This document shows, piece by piece, positions 49,613 through 58,284 of a DNA stretch of 64,000 nucleotides. The stretch's first letter is position 1, and each line of letters opens with the position of its first letter. The notes under the pieces were generated by a model that was given only the letters and a program-made list of their open reading frames with translations, had not been told where the DNA came from and searched no databases. The stretch comes from Blattabacterium cuenoti. Lineage in GTDB: Bacteria > Bacteroidota > Bacteroidia > Flavobacteriales > Blattabacteriaceae. The stretch is from NCBI RefSeq assembly GCF_014251995.1, contig NZ_CP059205.1, forward strand, positions 372,001 to 436,000, written 5' to 3'. The position numbers and the translations under genes were made by a program.

Positions 49613-51252
49613 ATATAAGAAGAATTATGATTTCGATAATCAAAAGATTTATAGTTTTTAGAAACTTTTATAAAATTAATAAATAAAGGATGTGGATTTG
49701 TCACTGTACTTTGATATTCTGGATGATATTGAACTCCTAAGAAAAAAATATGATTTTCTAATTCTATTGCTTCTATTAATCCGGTTTCTGGATTTATTCC
49801 TACTGGCTTCATTTCAGAATTGGAAAAAAATTTTAAGTAATTATTATTAAACTCATATCTGTGACGGTGTCTTTCAACAATTTCTTTTCTACCCCCATAA
49901 ATAGAAGATATTTTTGAACCTTTTACAAGAATACATTTCCAATTTCCTAAACGCATAGTTCCTCCTTTATACAGCAATTTTTTTTGTTTTTCCATTAAGC
50001 AAATGACTGGATGAGAAGTATATGGATTTGTCTCAAAACTTTCCGCTTTTTTTAATCCCAAAACATTTCTAGCAAATTCTATTACGGCAATTTGCATTCC
50101 CAAACATATTCCAAAAAATGGAATTTGATTTTCTCTTGCATATTTTGTCGCAAGAATCTTACCTTCTATACCCCTTTTTCCAAATCCTGGAGCTACTAAT
50201 ATTCCTGAAATTCCTTTAAAATATTTTTGTATATTATTTTCTTTTATCATTTCTGAATAAATCCATTTTATATGAACAAAAGTTTCATTTTCAGTTCCTG
50301 CATGAATTAATGCTTCAGTAATAGACTTATAAGAATCACGTAAAGACACATATTTTCCAACTAATGCTATTTTAGTTTCATATTTTGGATTTTTATATTT
50401 CTTAATAAAAATTTTCCATTTTTTTAATTTAGGAGAAATAATAGTAGATAAATTTAAATGATTTAATACTACATCATCAAAATTTTGAAAATGTAACAAA
50501 CAAGGAATTTCATATATAATTTTAGTATCAATTGATTCTATAACATGTTTAGGTTCTACATTACAAAATAATGCCAATTTTTCTCTAATTTCTTTAGAAA
50601 TATGTTTTTCTGTTCTACAAATAATAATATCTGCCTGTATTCCATTTTCCATCAAATTCCGAACGGAATGTTGTGTCGGTTTTGTTTTTATTTCTCCAGT
50701 TACTGTAATATATGGAAGTAATGTTAAATGAATTACCAACCCATTAAATTTTCCTAATTCCCACTTCATTTGACGTACCGATTCGATATAAGGAAGGCTT
50801 TCTATATCTCCTACTGTTCCTCCTATTTCAGTAATAATAATATCATAATTTTTCGATTCTCCAAGTATCTTTATTCGTCTCTTAATTTCATTAGTAATAT
50901 GAGGAATTACTTGTACTGTTTTCCCTAAATAACTTCCTTTTCTTTCATTATCTATAACTGTTTTATATATCAGTCCAGACGTTACATTATTTTCCTTAGT
51001 GGTAGGCTGATTCAAAAATCTTTCATAATGTCCTAAATCTAAATCTGCTTCTGCCCCATCTTCAGTAACAAAACACTCTCCATGTTCATAAGGGTTTAAA
51101 GTTCCTGGATCTATATTAAAATAAGGATCTAATTTCAAAATTGAAACTTTATATCCTCTAGCTTTTAATAACATACCTAATGATGCTGAAACTATCCCTT
51201 TTCCTAAAGAAGACGTAACTCCCCCTGTAACAAAAATGTATTTCTTTTCCAT
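49609..51252 (-). CDS. pyrG: CTP synthase
   Basis: Makes CTP from UTP with glutamine nitrogen. The synthase domain opens with KKYIFVTGGVTSSLGKGIV and has EIGGTVGDIESLPYIE. The glutamine amidotransferase domain has the nucleophile cysteine in FGICLGMQ and the GVQYHPEYQS histidine/glutamate pair. The ATG ending at 51252 gives MEKKYIF; a TTG at 51270 would add six residues. pyrG-yidC is a tight pair with a four-nt overlap. Confidence 0.96.
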   Translation of the reverse strand: MEKKYIFVTGGVTSSLGKGIVSASLGMLLKARGYKVSILKLDPYFNIDPGTLNPYEHGECFVTEDGAEADLDLGHYERFLNQPTTKENNVTSGLIYKTVIDNERKGSYLGKTVQVIPHITNEIKRRIKILGESKNYDIIITEIGGTVGDIESLPYIESVRQMKWELGKFNGLVIHLTLLPYITVTGEIKTKPTQHSVRNLMENGIQADIIICRTEKHISKEIREKLALFCNVEPKHVIESIDTKIIYEIPCLLHFQNFDDVVLNHLNLSTIISPKLKKWKIFIKKYKNPKYETKIALVGKYVSLRDSYKSITEALIHAGTENETFVHIKWIYSEMIKENNIQKYFKGISGILVAPGFGKRGIEGKILATKYARENQIPFFGICLGMQIAVIEFARNVLGLKKAESFETNPYTSHPVICLMEKQKKLLYKGGTMRLGNWKCILVKGSKISSIYGGRKEIVERHRHRYEFNNNYLKFFSNSEMKPVGINPETGLIEAIELENHIFFLGVQYHPEYQSTVTNPHPLFINFIKVSKNYKSFDYRNHNSSYI

Positions 51253-51380
51253 TGTAATAATGAAAATCAACTAATTTTAATAAAATTTATAAATTCTGTA
51301 ATACATATAACTAATGAAAATTTTAACACAAGAAATATAATTATTGATTTATAAAAAACGAGAATTTATGATTTTTTTTT

Positions 51381-51388
51381 TATATTTA
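51381..51388 (+). promoter_or_regulatory. Candidate -7 element of the SRP RNA
   Basis: TATATTTA, one base off TAnnTTTG, ends eight nt before the inferred 5' end of the SRP RNA, the spacing expected for a -7 element. No clear TTG -33 element accompanies it; the best is a TTTATG-like stretch near 51365. Confidence 0.35.
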
Positions 51389-51396
51389 CCAATACT

Positions 51397-51497
51397 CGGA
51401 GCAAGTTCTGCACAATCAGCTCCCTAATAACCCTCCAGGGCGGGAACGCAGCAAAGGTACTTAGGTTGAGCGATGTGATGTAGATCGGCTTGCTCCG
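51397..51497 (+). ncRNA. ffs: Signal recognition particle RNA (4.5S-like)
   Basis: The closing helix CGGAGCAAG (51397-51405) pairs exactly with CTTGCTCCG (51489-51497). Between them lies the apical SRP domain with the Ffh-binding symmetric loop, CCAGGGCGGGAACGCAGCA near 51434-51452. The stretch is strikingly G+C-rich for this genome and about 101 nt long, the small bacterial type. A T-run follows at 51498-51501. It lies between pyrG and clpX. Ends are inferred from base pairing. Confidence 0.92.
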
Positions 51498-51532
51498 TTT
51501 TATTATGCAAAAATGAAATGGAACAATAATTT

Positions 51533-52789
51533 ATGGAAGATTCATTAAAATGTAATTTTTGTGGAAGAGAAAAAAATGAAATAACTTTTCTTATATCTGG
51601 AATTAGTGGGCATATTTGTAATTTTTGCATAGAAAAAACTTACTCTATCATTCACAAAAAGTATTTTGATAAGAAATCCGAAAAAAAAGAAAAATTCGAA
51701 GAAATAAAAATAAAAAAGCCTAGAGAAATTAAATTATTTTTAGATAAATATGTTGTTGGACAAAACGAAGCTAAAAGAATTATCTCTGTATCGGTTTATA
51801 ATCATTACAAAAGAATTCTTCAAAAAAAGAATCAATTTGACAATAAAAATCAAAAAAATAAGAATATAGAAATAGAGAAATCCAATATATTATTAATTGG
51901 TAATACTGGAACTGGAAAAACCTTATTAGCAAAAAGTATTTCAAAACTTTTAAAAGTTCCCTTTGCTATAGCAGATGCAACTACTTTAACTGAAGCTGGA
52001 TATGTTGGAGAAGATGTGGAATCGATATTAACAAAATTATTGCAATCAGTCAATTACAACATAAATTACGCTGAAAAAGGTATTATTTTTTTAGATGAAA
52101 TAGATAAAATTTCTAGAAAAAGTAATAACCCTTCTATTACTAGAGATGTGTCTGGAGAAGGAGTCCAACAATCTTTGTTAAAAATATTAGAAGGATCAAT
52201 AATCAATGTTCCCCCTCAAGGGGGAAGAAAACATCCAGATCAAAAGATGATTCAAATAAATACTGAAAATATATTATTTATAGCTGGAGGAACTTTTGAT
52301 GGAATAGAAAAAATAATTTCTAACAGAATAGAACAGATTAGTATAGGATTTCCAACTAATTATAATAAAAATGGTAATAACATAAGAGATGGAGATGAAA
52401 ATAAAAAAAATAACTATTTAAAAAAAATTATTCCTGACGATCTAAAAAATTTTGGGTTGATTCCAGAACTTATAGGAAGATTTCCTATTGTTACTTATTT
52501 AAATCCATTAAATAAACAAATGTTAAAAAAAATATTATTAGAACCCAAAAATGCTTTGATTAAACAATACCAAAAATTATTTGAGATGGATAATATCTCC
52601 ATGAATATTACAGATGAAGCTTTGGACATTATAGTAGAAAAAACTTTCCGAATTGGATTAGGAGCTAGAGGTCTACGAACTCTTTGCGAAAAAATATTTA
52701 TAGATTATATGTATGATATAGAAAACATCAAAACTGTTTTAAATATAGACAAAAATATTGTTATGGAAAAACTTGGTGATTTTTATTAA
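51533..52789 (+). CDS. clpX: ATP-dependent Clp protease ATP-binding subunit ClpX
   Basis: AAA+ unfoldase that feeds substrates to ClpP. The N-terminal zinc-binding domain has two Cys pairs (CNFCGRE; CNFCIEK). Walker A is [12 protein letters not shown] near residue 123, the pore loop GYVGEDVE, Walker B IIFLDEIDKI. The IGF loop (ISIGFP) needed for docking ClpP is present, so a ClpP partner is expected elsewhere. Its stop shares TTAA with the obgE stop, end to end. Confidence 0.96.
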   Translation: MEDSLKCNFCGREKNEITFLISGISGHICNFCIEKTYSIIHKKYFDKKSEKKEKFEEIKIKKPREIKLFLDKYVVGQNEAKRIISVSVYNHYKRILQKKNQFDNKNQKNKNIEIEKSNILLIGNTGTGKTLLAKSISKLLKVPFAIADATTLTEAGYVGEDVESILTKLLQSVNYNINYAEKGIIFLDEIDKISRKSNNPSITRDVSGEGVQQSLLKILEGSIINVPPQGGRKHPDQKMIQINTENILFIAGGTFDGIEKIISNRIEQISIGFPTNYNKNGNNIRDGDENKKNNYLKKIIPDDLKNFGLIPELIGRFPIVTYLNPLNKQMLKKILLEPKNALIKQYQKLFEMDNISMNITDEALDIIVEKTFRIGLGARGLRTLCEKIFIDYMYDIENIKTVLNIDKNIVMEKLGDFY

Positions 52790-53778
52790 TTTTTATTTTT
52801 AATTAATTTCCACAATTTTTCTTTTAGCTCAAATATTCCTTCCTTAGTAAAAGAAGAAATAAAAATAACATGTTCTTTTAATTTTAAAAAACTTTTTATT
52901 ATCTCATTTTTTTTGATATCATTAATTAAATCTGATTTTGAAATAGCTAATAAATATTTTTTATTTGAAAATTTTGAACTAAATTTTTCCAGTTCATTTA
53001 ATAGAGTAAAATATTCTTTAATTTTATTTTCTGAATCTGATGATATTAAAAATAATAAAATAGAATTTCTTTCTGCATGTCTCAGAAAATGAAGCCCTAA
53101 TCCTTTACCTTCAGATGCTTTTTCAACAATTCCTGGAATATCCGCTATTAAAAAAGAATCAAAATTCTTTTTCACTACTCCTAAATTTGGATATTTAGTT
53201 GTAAAGGAATAGTTTCCTATCTTAGGTCTTGCTTTTGTAATGACAGAAAGAAGAGTAGATTTTCCGGTGTTAGGAAATCCTATTAATCCTACATCCGCTA
53301 AAATCTTTAATTCTAAAGAAATCCAAAATCCTTTTGTTTTAATACCTGGTTGTGCTTGATAAGGAGTTCGGCACATTGAACTTCTGAAAAAAAAATTTCC
53401 TTTTCCACCTTTTCCTCCCTCAAATAAAATTTTTTTTTCAGAATTTTTTGTAATTTCTGTTATTACATTTTTTTTTTCATCTTTGACAATAGTTCCTACA
53501 GGAACTTCTATTAATAAATCTTTTCCATTTGATCCAGTAATATTATTTCTTTTTCCTGGAGATCCTGATTCTGCAATCCAATATTTATGATATCTCAAAT
53601 GAAAAAAAGTATTAATACTAGAATTTCCTTGAAAAATGATATTCCCTCCTCTACCTCCTGATCCTCCATCAGGTCCTCCCTTTTTGATATGTTTATTTCT
53701 ATGAAAATGAATACATCCAGATCCTCCATCTCCACTTTTACAAAAAATTCTTATAAAATCAACAAAACAATTTTCCAT
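52786..53778 (-). CDS. obgE: GTPase ObgE/CgtA
   Basis: Ribosome-associated GTPase in 50S assembly. The Gly-rich Obg domain (CKSGDGGSGCIHFHRNKHI; GGPDGGSGGRGGNIIFQG) is followed by the G domain with P-loop GFPNTGKSTLLSV near residue 166, DIPGIVEKAS and SKSD. The 330-residue length is that of the core protein without a long C-terminal extension. It follows adk by 13 nt and converges with clpX. Confidence 0.96.
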   Translation of the reverse strand: MENCFVDFIRIFCKSGDGGSGCIHFHRNKHIKKGGPDGGSGGRGGNIIFQGNSSINTFFHLRYHKYWIAESGSPGKRNNITGSNGKDLLIEVPVGTIVKDEKKNVITEITKNSEKKILFEGGKGGKGNFFFRSSMCRTPYQAQPGIKTKGFWISLELKILADVGLIGFPNTGKSTLLSVITKARPKIGNYSFTTKYPNLGVVKKNFDSFLIADIPGIVEKASEGKGLGLHFLRHAERNSILLFLISSDSENKIKEYFTLLNELEKFSSKFSNKKYLLAISKSDLINDIKKNEIIKSFLKLKEHVIFISSFTKEGIFELKEKLWKLIKNKN

Positions 53779-53791
53779 TTTTTTATAAAAA

Positions 53792-54388
53792 TTAATTTTT
53801 GTTTAATAACAAACTTTCTATTTTTTTTTCTATAAATAAAGAAATTTCTTCTATGGATAAAGATGCATTTAATTTAATTATGTTATTTACCCATTTAGAA
53901 GAATTATTATTCCAAATTTTAGCTGTTTCTCTTTCATATTCTTCTATTCTCCTTTTAACTGTTGTAATATTAGTATCGTCATTTCTTTGACTTTTTTCCC
54001 CCCTCTTTAACAATCTATTCATTATTGTCCTTTTTTGAATAGAAAAATAAAAAATCAAATCCATTTTTCCTAAAACAAACTTTTTTAGAATTTCCTCTAA
54101 AGAAAAAATCTGATTTTTCGTTCTAGGATATCCATCAAAAATAATACCCTTAGTAAAAAAATATTTTTGAATTTCTACATTTAACATATTTGTTGTAATT
54201 GTATCAGGAACTAATATTCCATTATTGATGTAATAACTAGCTATTTTGCCTAAATCTGTTTTTTTCATCATATGATTTCTAAATATCATTCCAGTAGATA
54301 AATGAATAAATCCAAATTTTTTAGCAATAATTTTTGCTTGAGTTCCTTTTCCACACCCTGGAGGGCCAAATAATATAATATTTACCAT
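53792..54388 (-). CDS. adk: Adenylate kinase
   Basis: Balances ATP, ADP and AMP. The P-loop GPPGCGKGTQAKIIAKKFG, the AMP site STGMIFRNHM, and FDGYPRTKNQ are intact. The lid is the short zinc-free type (RLLKRGEKSQRNDDT). At 198 residues it is the short form usual in Bacteroidota. obgE follows it on the same strand. Confidence 0.96.
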   Translation of the reverse strand: MVNIILFGPPGCGKGTQAKIIAKKFGFIHLSTGMIFRNHMMKKTDLGKIASYYINNGILVPDTITTNMLNVEIQKYFFTKGIIFDGYPRTKNQIFSLEEILKKFVLGKMDLIFYFSIQKRTIMNRLLKRGEKSQRNDDTNITTVKRRIEEYERETAKIWNNNSSKWVNNIIKLNASLSIEEISLFIEKKIESLLLNKN

Positions 54389-54558
54389 AAATAATAATAA
54401 AATTGCGAATTTTATATGTTAAAGAAAATATGACATTATTTTGTTTCAATTATATATATAGGTATTATATAACTACATAAAATGATAATCAAATACAATA
54501 ATGTTCAGAAGGTTTAAGGTAATAATTACTGAATATAAAGCAATTGTAACAATTTATT

Positions 54559-54580
54559 TATTACTTAATTAAAAGTAATA
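54559..54580 (-). terminator. Candidate hairpin downstream of lpdA
   Basis: TATTACTT-TTAATT-AAGTAATA (minus strand) forms an 8-bp stem about 70 nt after the lpdA stop. The neighbouring AATTGTAACAATT (54542-54554) is a second small inverted repeat. No strong U-run follows. The rest of the 258-nt lpdA-adk gap is A/T-rich without genes. Confidence 0.3.
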
Positions 54581-54646
54581 TTATTTATATTATATTCTAT
54601 AATATGTTATGTTATTTATTTTCTATTGCTATATATACTATAAATA

Positions 54647-56056
54647 CTATATAATATTATGAATAGATTTTCCATAAGCACTGGACACAGATTCTAATAT
54701 TGATTCGCTCAATGAAGGATGAGGGTGTACACTACTCATAATTTCATAGCTAGTAGCTTCTAATTTCCTTGCAACTACAACTTCAGAAATTAAATCTGTA
54801 ACACTATTTCCAATCATGTGACAACCCAACCATTCATCATATTTATTATCAAAAATAACTTTAATAAATCCTTCTGTATTTTCATCAGCAATAGATCTTC
54901 CAAGAGAACTAAATGGAAACTTAGCTACTTTTATTTTGAATCCTCTTTCTTTAGATTCTTTCTCGGTATATCCTACTGAAGATATTTCAGGAAAAGAATA
55001 AACACATTTTGGAATATTATTATAATCTATTTTTTGACAATTTAATCCTTTTATATTTTCAACACAATTTATTGCTTCATGTGAAGCTACATGGGCTAGA
55101 GAAGGAGTTTTAATAACATCTCCAATAGCATAATATCCATTTATATTTGTACGATAATTTTCATCTACTTGAATAAATCCTTTTTCAATTTGTATTCCTA
55201 TTTCTTCTAATCCAATAGATTGAATATTTGGAACAATTCCAATAGAACAAAGGACTATATCTGCTGTTAAAGTAACAGAACTTTTATCCCTCAAAGACTC
55301 AATTTCGATCGAAATTGAGTCTTTTTCTTGAAACACTTTATTTATGGAGTAATATGTGTAAATTTTAATTCCCATTTTTTCAAAAGAAAATTTTAAATGA
55401 TCAGATATTTCATGATCTCCACTTGGAAAAAGTTTTTCACAAATTTCTATTATTATAACATCTGTTCCCATAGAATGATAAAAATAAGCAAATTCTAACC
55501 CTATAGATCCAGAACCTATAATAATCATTCTCTTTGGTAAAGAAGTTAATGAAAGAGCTTCTTTATATGTTACAATTTTTTTACCATCATATTGAAATTT
55601 ATTTTCAATCTTAGGAATTGCCCCAGTAGATATAATAATATTCGGAGAAGAATATTCTTTCATACTTTTTCCATCTTTAAAAACCTCAACTTTTTTTCCT
55701 TTTTTTAATATTGCATTTCCATAAATTACATGAATTCCATTTTTTTTCATTAAAAACGAAATTCCTTTTCTCATTTTCTCTACTATATCTTTACTTTTAG
55801 TAACAATTTTATGATAATCTATTTCAATTTGATTACTTTTTATTCCAAATAATTTTCCATGTTTTTTTATATAATGTAAAATTTTTGCACTGTTTAAAAG
55901 GGATTTTGTAGGAATACACCCCAAATTTAAACAAACACCACCAAGATTATTTTTTTCAATTATAGCTGTTTTCATTCCTAATTGTGCTGCACGTATAGAA
56001 GCCACGTATCCCCCTGGTCCACTTCCTAAAATAATGATATCAAAATCTGTTGTCAT
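54647..56056 (-). CDS. lpdA: Dihydrolipoyl dehydrogenase (E3)
   Basis: Reoxidises lipoamide of 2-oxoacid dehydrogenase complexes with NAD+. The FAD motif IIILGSGPGGYVASIRAAQ, the redox-active pair GGVCLNLGCIPTKS near residues 40-53, the NAD motif IIGSGSIGLEFAYF and the catalytic histidine in SSVHPHPSLSE are intact. The ATG ending at 56056 gives MTTDFDIII; a TTG at 56062 would add two residues. A perfect 32-bp palindrome lies within the coding sequence at 55293-55324. Confidence 0.96.
   Translation of the reverse strand: MTTDFDIIILGSGPGGYVASIRAAQLGMKTAIIEKNNLGGVCLNLGCIPTKSLLNSAKILHYIKKHGKLFGIKSNQIEIDYHKIVTKSKDIVEKMRKGISFLMKKNGIHVIYGNAILKKGKKVEVFKDGKSMKEYSSPNIIISTGAIPKIENKFQYDGKKIVTYKEALSLTSLPKRMIIIGSGSIGLEFAYFYHSMGTDVIIIEICEKLFPSGDHEISDHLKFSFEKMGIKIYTYYSINKVFQEKDSISIEIESLRDKSSVTLTADIVLCSIGIVPNIQSIGLEEIGIQIEKGFIQVDENYRTNINGYYAIGDVIKTPSLAHVASHEAINCVENIKGLNCQKIDYNNIPKCVYSFPEISSVGYTEKESKERGFKIKVAKFPFSSLGRSIADENTEGFIKVIFDNKYDEWLGCHMIGNSVTDLISEVVVARKLEATSYEIMSSVHPHPSLSESILESVSSAYGKSIHNII
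55293..55324. repeat. Perfect 32-bp palindrome inside lpdA
   Basis: Sixteen nucleotides (AAAGACTCAATTTCGA) are followed immediately by their exact reverse complement, centred on GATC between 55308 and 55309. On the coding strand it spells KDSISIEIES and can fold into a hairpin of up to 14 bp with a 4-nt loop. The one-off symmetry breaks at the next base on each side. Confidence 0.9.
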
Positions 56057-56212
56057 ACGCAAACAAAATATATATAATAAATAAATTTACAGATTTTTCT
56101 TATCAAGAAATATTTTTATAAAAAACAATAAAAAAAGTTCAATTTTTCTATTTTATATCAGAAAAATTTTAAATAAATTTGTATTTATACTAAAACAATG
56201 ATATTACAAATT

Positions 56213-56869
56213 ATGAAATTTTTTTTAGATACAGCAAATTTAAAGGAAATTAATGAAGCTAGATCACTTGGAATATTAGATGGAGTTACTACAAATCCAT
56301 CTTTAATAGCTAAAGAAACAATTAATAAAAAAGAAATTAAAAACCATTATATATCTATATGTAATATCATGAGAAATGAAGAAGATGTAAGTGCAGAAGT
56401 TATCAGTACTAATTATGAGGATATGATTAAAGAAGGAGAAAAATTATCTCTTCTTCATCCAAGAATTGTAGTAAAAATTCCCATGATCCATGATGGAATT
56501 AAAGCCATCAAATATTTATCAAATAAAAATATAAAAACTAATTGCACTCTCATTTTTTCTCCAGGACAAGCTCTATTAGCATCCAAGGTAGGAGCTTATT
56601 ATGTTTCTCCATTTGTAGGAAGAATAGATGATGTTTCTTATAACGGATTAAATCTAATAAAAGAAATTAAAAAAATATATGATAATTACAATTTTAAAAC
56701 AAAAATTTTAGCCGCATCTATACGTCATCCTTTGCATATTACAGAATGTTCAAAAATTGGAATTTATGCAATTACATCTCCTATAAGCGTTATTAAATCT
56801 CTTTTGAATCATCCATTGACAAAAATAGGATTAGATAAATTTCTAATGGACTATCAAAAAATTAGATAA
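56213..56869 (+). CDS. tal: Transaldolase, TalC/fructose-6-phosphate aldolase-like family
   Basis: A small single-domain (beta/alpha)8 aldolase of the TalC subfamily for the non-oxidative pentose phosphate pathway. MKFFLDTANLKEINEA opens it, then DGVTTNPSLIAKE, the Schiff-base lysine in VVKIPM near residue 86, NCTLIFSPGQALLA and ILAASIRHP. The ATG at 56213 matches the family; one at 56198 would add five residues. Transaldolase versus F6P aldolase activity cannot be told by eye. It ends six nt before rpoZ, convergently. Confidence 0.9.
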   Translation: MKFFLDTANLKEINEARSLGILDGVTTNPSLIAKETINKKEIKNHYISICNIMRNEEDVSAEVISTNYEDMIKEGEKLSLLHPRIVVKIPMIHDGIKAIKYLSNKNIKTNCTLIFSPGQALLASKVGAYYVSPFVGRIDDVSYNGLNLIKEIKKIYDNYNFKTKILAASIRHPLHITECSKIGIYAITSPISVIKSLLNHPLTKIGLDKFLMDYQKIR

Positions 56870-56875
56870 TAACAA

Positions 56876-57190
56876 TTAAATTTTTATTATTCCATCTAGT
56901 AAATATTGAACAGCTATCGATGTAGCCTTCGGAAGCTTTTCATAACTTTTTGAAAGTTCTATCTGTTCTTTATTTTCAAAAATTTCTTCTAAATTATTTT
57001 TACTAATAATATTAAATTCTTCTAATTTTTTATTTAAATCTTCTTTAATACGAACTCCAATTATTTCACTTATTTTCTCTAAAATACATATGCTCTCATA
57101 TATATTTTTTCCTGATTTTTTTTCTAATTCTATTCGATCTATAGTTTCAGTGTTTTTTGGAACATTTGTGTAACTATTTAAAACATTCAT
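56876..57190 (-). CDS. rpoZ: RNA polymerase subunit omega, Bacteroidota type
   Basis: A small accessory RNA polymerase subunit. It does not look like E. coli omega but matches the Bacteroidota form: NIYESICILEKISEI, then NNLEEIFENKEQIELSKSYE and the PKATSIAVQYLLDG end. At 104 residues it is about the expected size. It overlaps bamD by four nt, the neighbour it also has, from memory, in free-living Flavobacteriia. Confidence 0.82.
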   Translation of the reverse strand: MNVLNSYTNVPKNTETIDRIELEKKSGKNIYESICILEKISEIIGVRIKEDLNKKLEEFNIISKNNLEEIFENKEQIELSKSYEKLPKATSIAVQYLLDGIIKI

Positions 57191-57744
57191 AATTTTTCTA
57201 ATTTTTTATATAAAATCTTCAATTTTTTTGAATTAGAATGAAATTTAAAATGTTTCAAATATTCATAATATGAGTTAAAAAAATCTTTTTTTCTACGAAG
57301 TTTGTATTGAGATACACAAATTTTGTACAAAACTTTTTCTTTGAAAATACTTCTTGGAAAATTTTTTATAAGATTTTGAAAATAGATCAAGGACGCCTGG
57401 TATCTACCCATTAAAAAGTAAGAATCCGCTATGCAATAATTCTTTCTTTCTATTTTAAAAAATAAATTATTCAACAAATCATAAACCTCTTTAACTTTTG
57501 GACTATTAGGATAATTTTTTATAAACTGATTAAGTTTATTAATTGCAATATCAGTTTTTTCTTGATCTAAATTATAACTTAGAGAAGAATTATAATATTC
57601 TTTACCACTCTTAAATAAATCTTCTTCTTCTTTTGATTCATTTAACCCCTCGGTAAGAACATTTTTTTTTCCGGTAAAAAGAAAACAGCTTTCTAAAAGC
57701 ATGAAAAAAGAAATGAATATTACCTTTAAATAAATATTTTTCAA
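57187..57744 (-). CDS. bamD: Outer-membrane assembly lipoprotein BamD, N-terminally reduced
   Basis: A lipoprotein of the BAM complex that inserts beta-barrel proteins into the outer membrane. The signal peptide ends at a lipobox (FFMLLESC, lipid-modified cysteine near residue 20). Tetratricopeptide-like helices follow: LSYNLDQEKTDIAINKLNQF, YPNSPKVKEVYDLLNNLF, GRYQASLIYFQNLIKNFP. At 185 residues it is far shorter than the 260-270 expected. Compared with the family as I recall it, the first two TPRs after the lipobox are missing. rpoZ follows, overlapping. Confidence 0.8.
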   Translation of the reverse strand: MKNIYLKVIFISFFMLLESCFLFTGKKNVLTEGLNESKEEEDLFKSGKEYYNSSLSYNLDQEKTDIAINKLNQFIKNYPNSPKVKEVYDLLNNLFFKIERKNYCIADSYFLMGRYQASLIYFQNLIKNFPRSIFKEKVLYKICVSQYKLRRKKDFFNSYYEYLKHFKFHSNSKKLKILYKKLEKL

Positions 57745-57747
57745 AAC

Positions 57748-58266
57748 TCAAAATTTTTTGTTTTTCTTATTATTATGAATATCTTTTATATCTTTATCAA
57801 ATAAATAAAGTCCTCCTTTATCTTCTCCTATCAACTCAATTTTATCTAAAATCATTTTAATTAAAGTTTCTTCTTCTACTTGTTCTTCAATATACCATTG
57901 AAGAAAATTATATGTAAAGAAATCTTTATCTCCCAAAGATAATTCTACTAAATTATTAATTTCATGAGATATTTTTTTTTCGTGTTCAAACAATTTTCGA
58001 AATAATTGTTTCAAACATTTATATTTTATCTCTTCATGAGACAAATCTATTTTATTCAAAATAGAATCCCCTCCTCTTTTGTTGATATATCTCATTAATT
58101 TCAACATATGTGTTCTTTCTTCATTAGAATGATCGTATAAGAACTCACATACTCCTTCAAACCCTCTTTTTTCTACCCAAGAAGCCATAGATAAATATAA
58201 TTGAGAAGATTCCGATTCTCTATTTAATTGATCCTTTAAACCTATTTGCATCTTTTTGCTAAGCAT
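57748..58266 (-). CDS. ftnA: Ferritin
   Basis: A non-heme iron-storage ferritin of 172 residues forming a 24-mer cage. Ferroxidase ligands are visible: the first-helix Glu in NRESESSQLYLSMASWVEKR, and Glu/His in YDHSNEERTHMLKLM near residues 45-59. Gln/Glu residues in WYIEEQVEEETLIKMIL follow. It starts 18 nt after dapA and is next to bamD on the same strand. Iron recycling in a symbiont with respiratory and Fe-S enzymes is a plausible role. Confidence 0.93.
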   Translation of the reverse strand: MLSKKMQIGLKDQLNRESESSQLYLSMASWVEKRGFEGVCEFLYDHSNEERTHMLKLMRYINKRGGDSILNKIDLSHEEIKYKCLKQLFRKLFEHEKKISHEINNLVELSLGDKDFFTYNFLQWYIEEQVEEETLIKMILDKIELIGEDKGGLYLFDKDIKDIHNNKKNKKF

Positions 58267-58284
58267 ATTAATTTAATATTTAAT

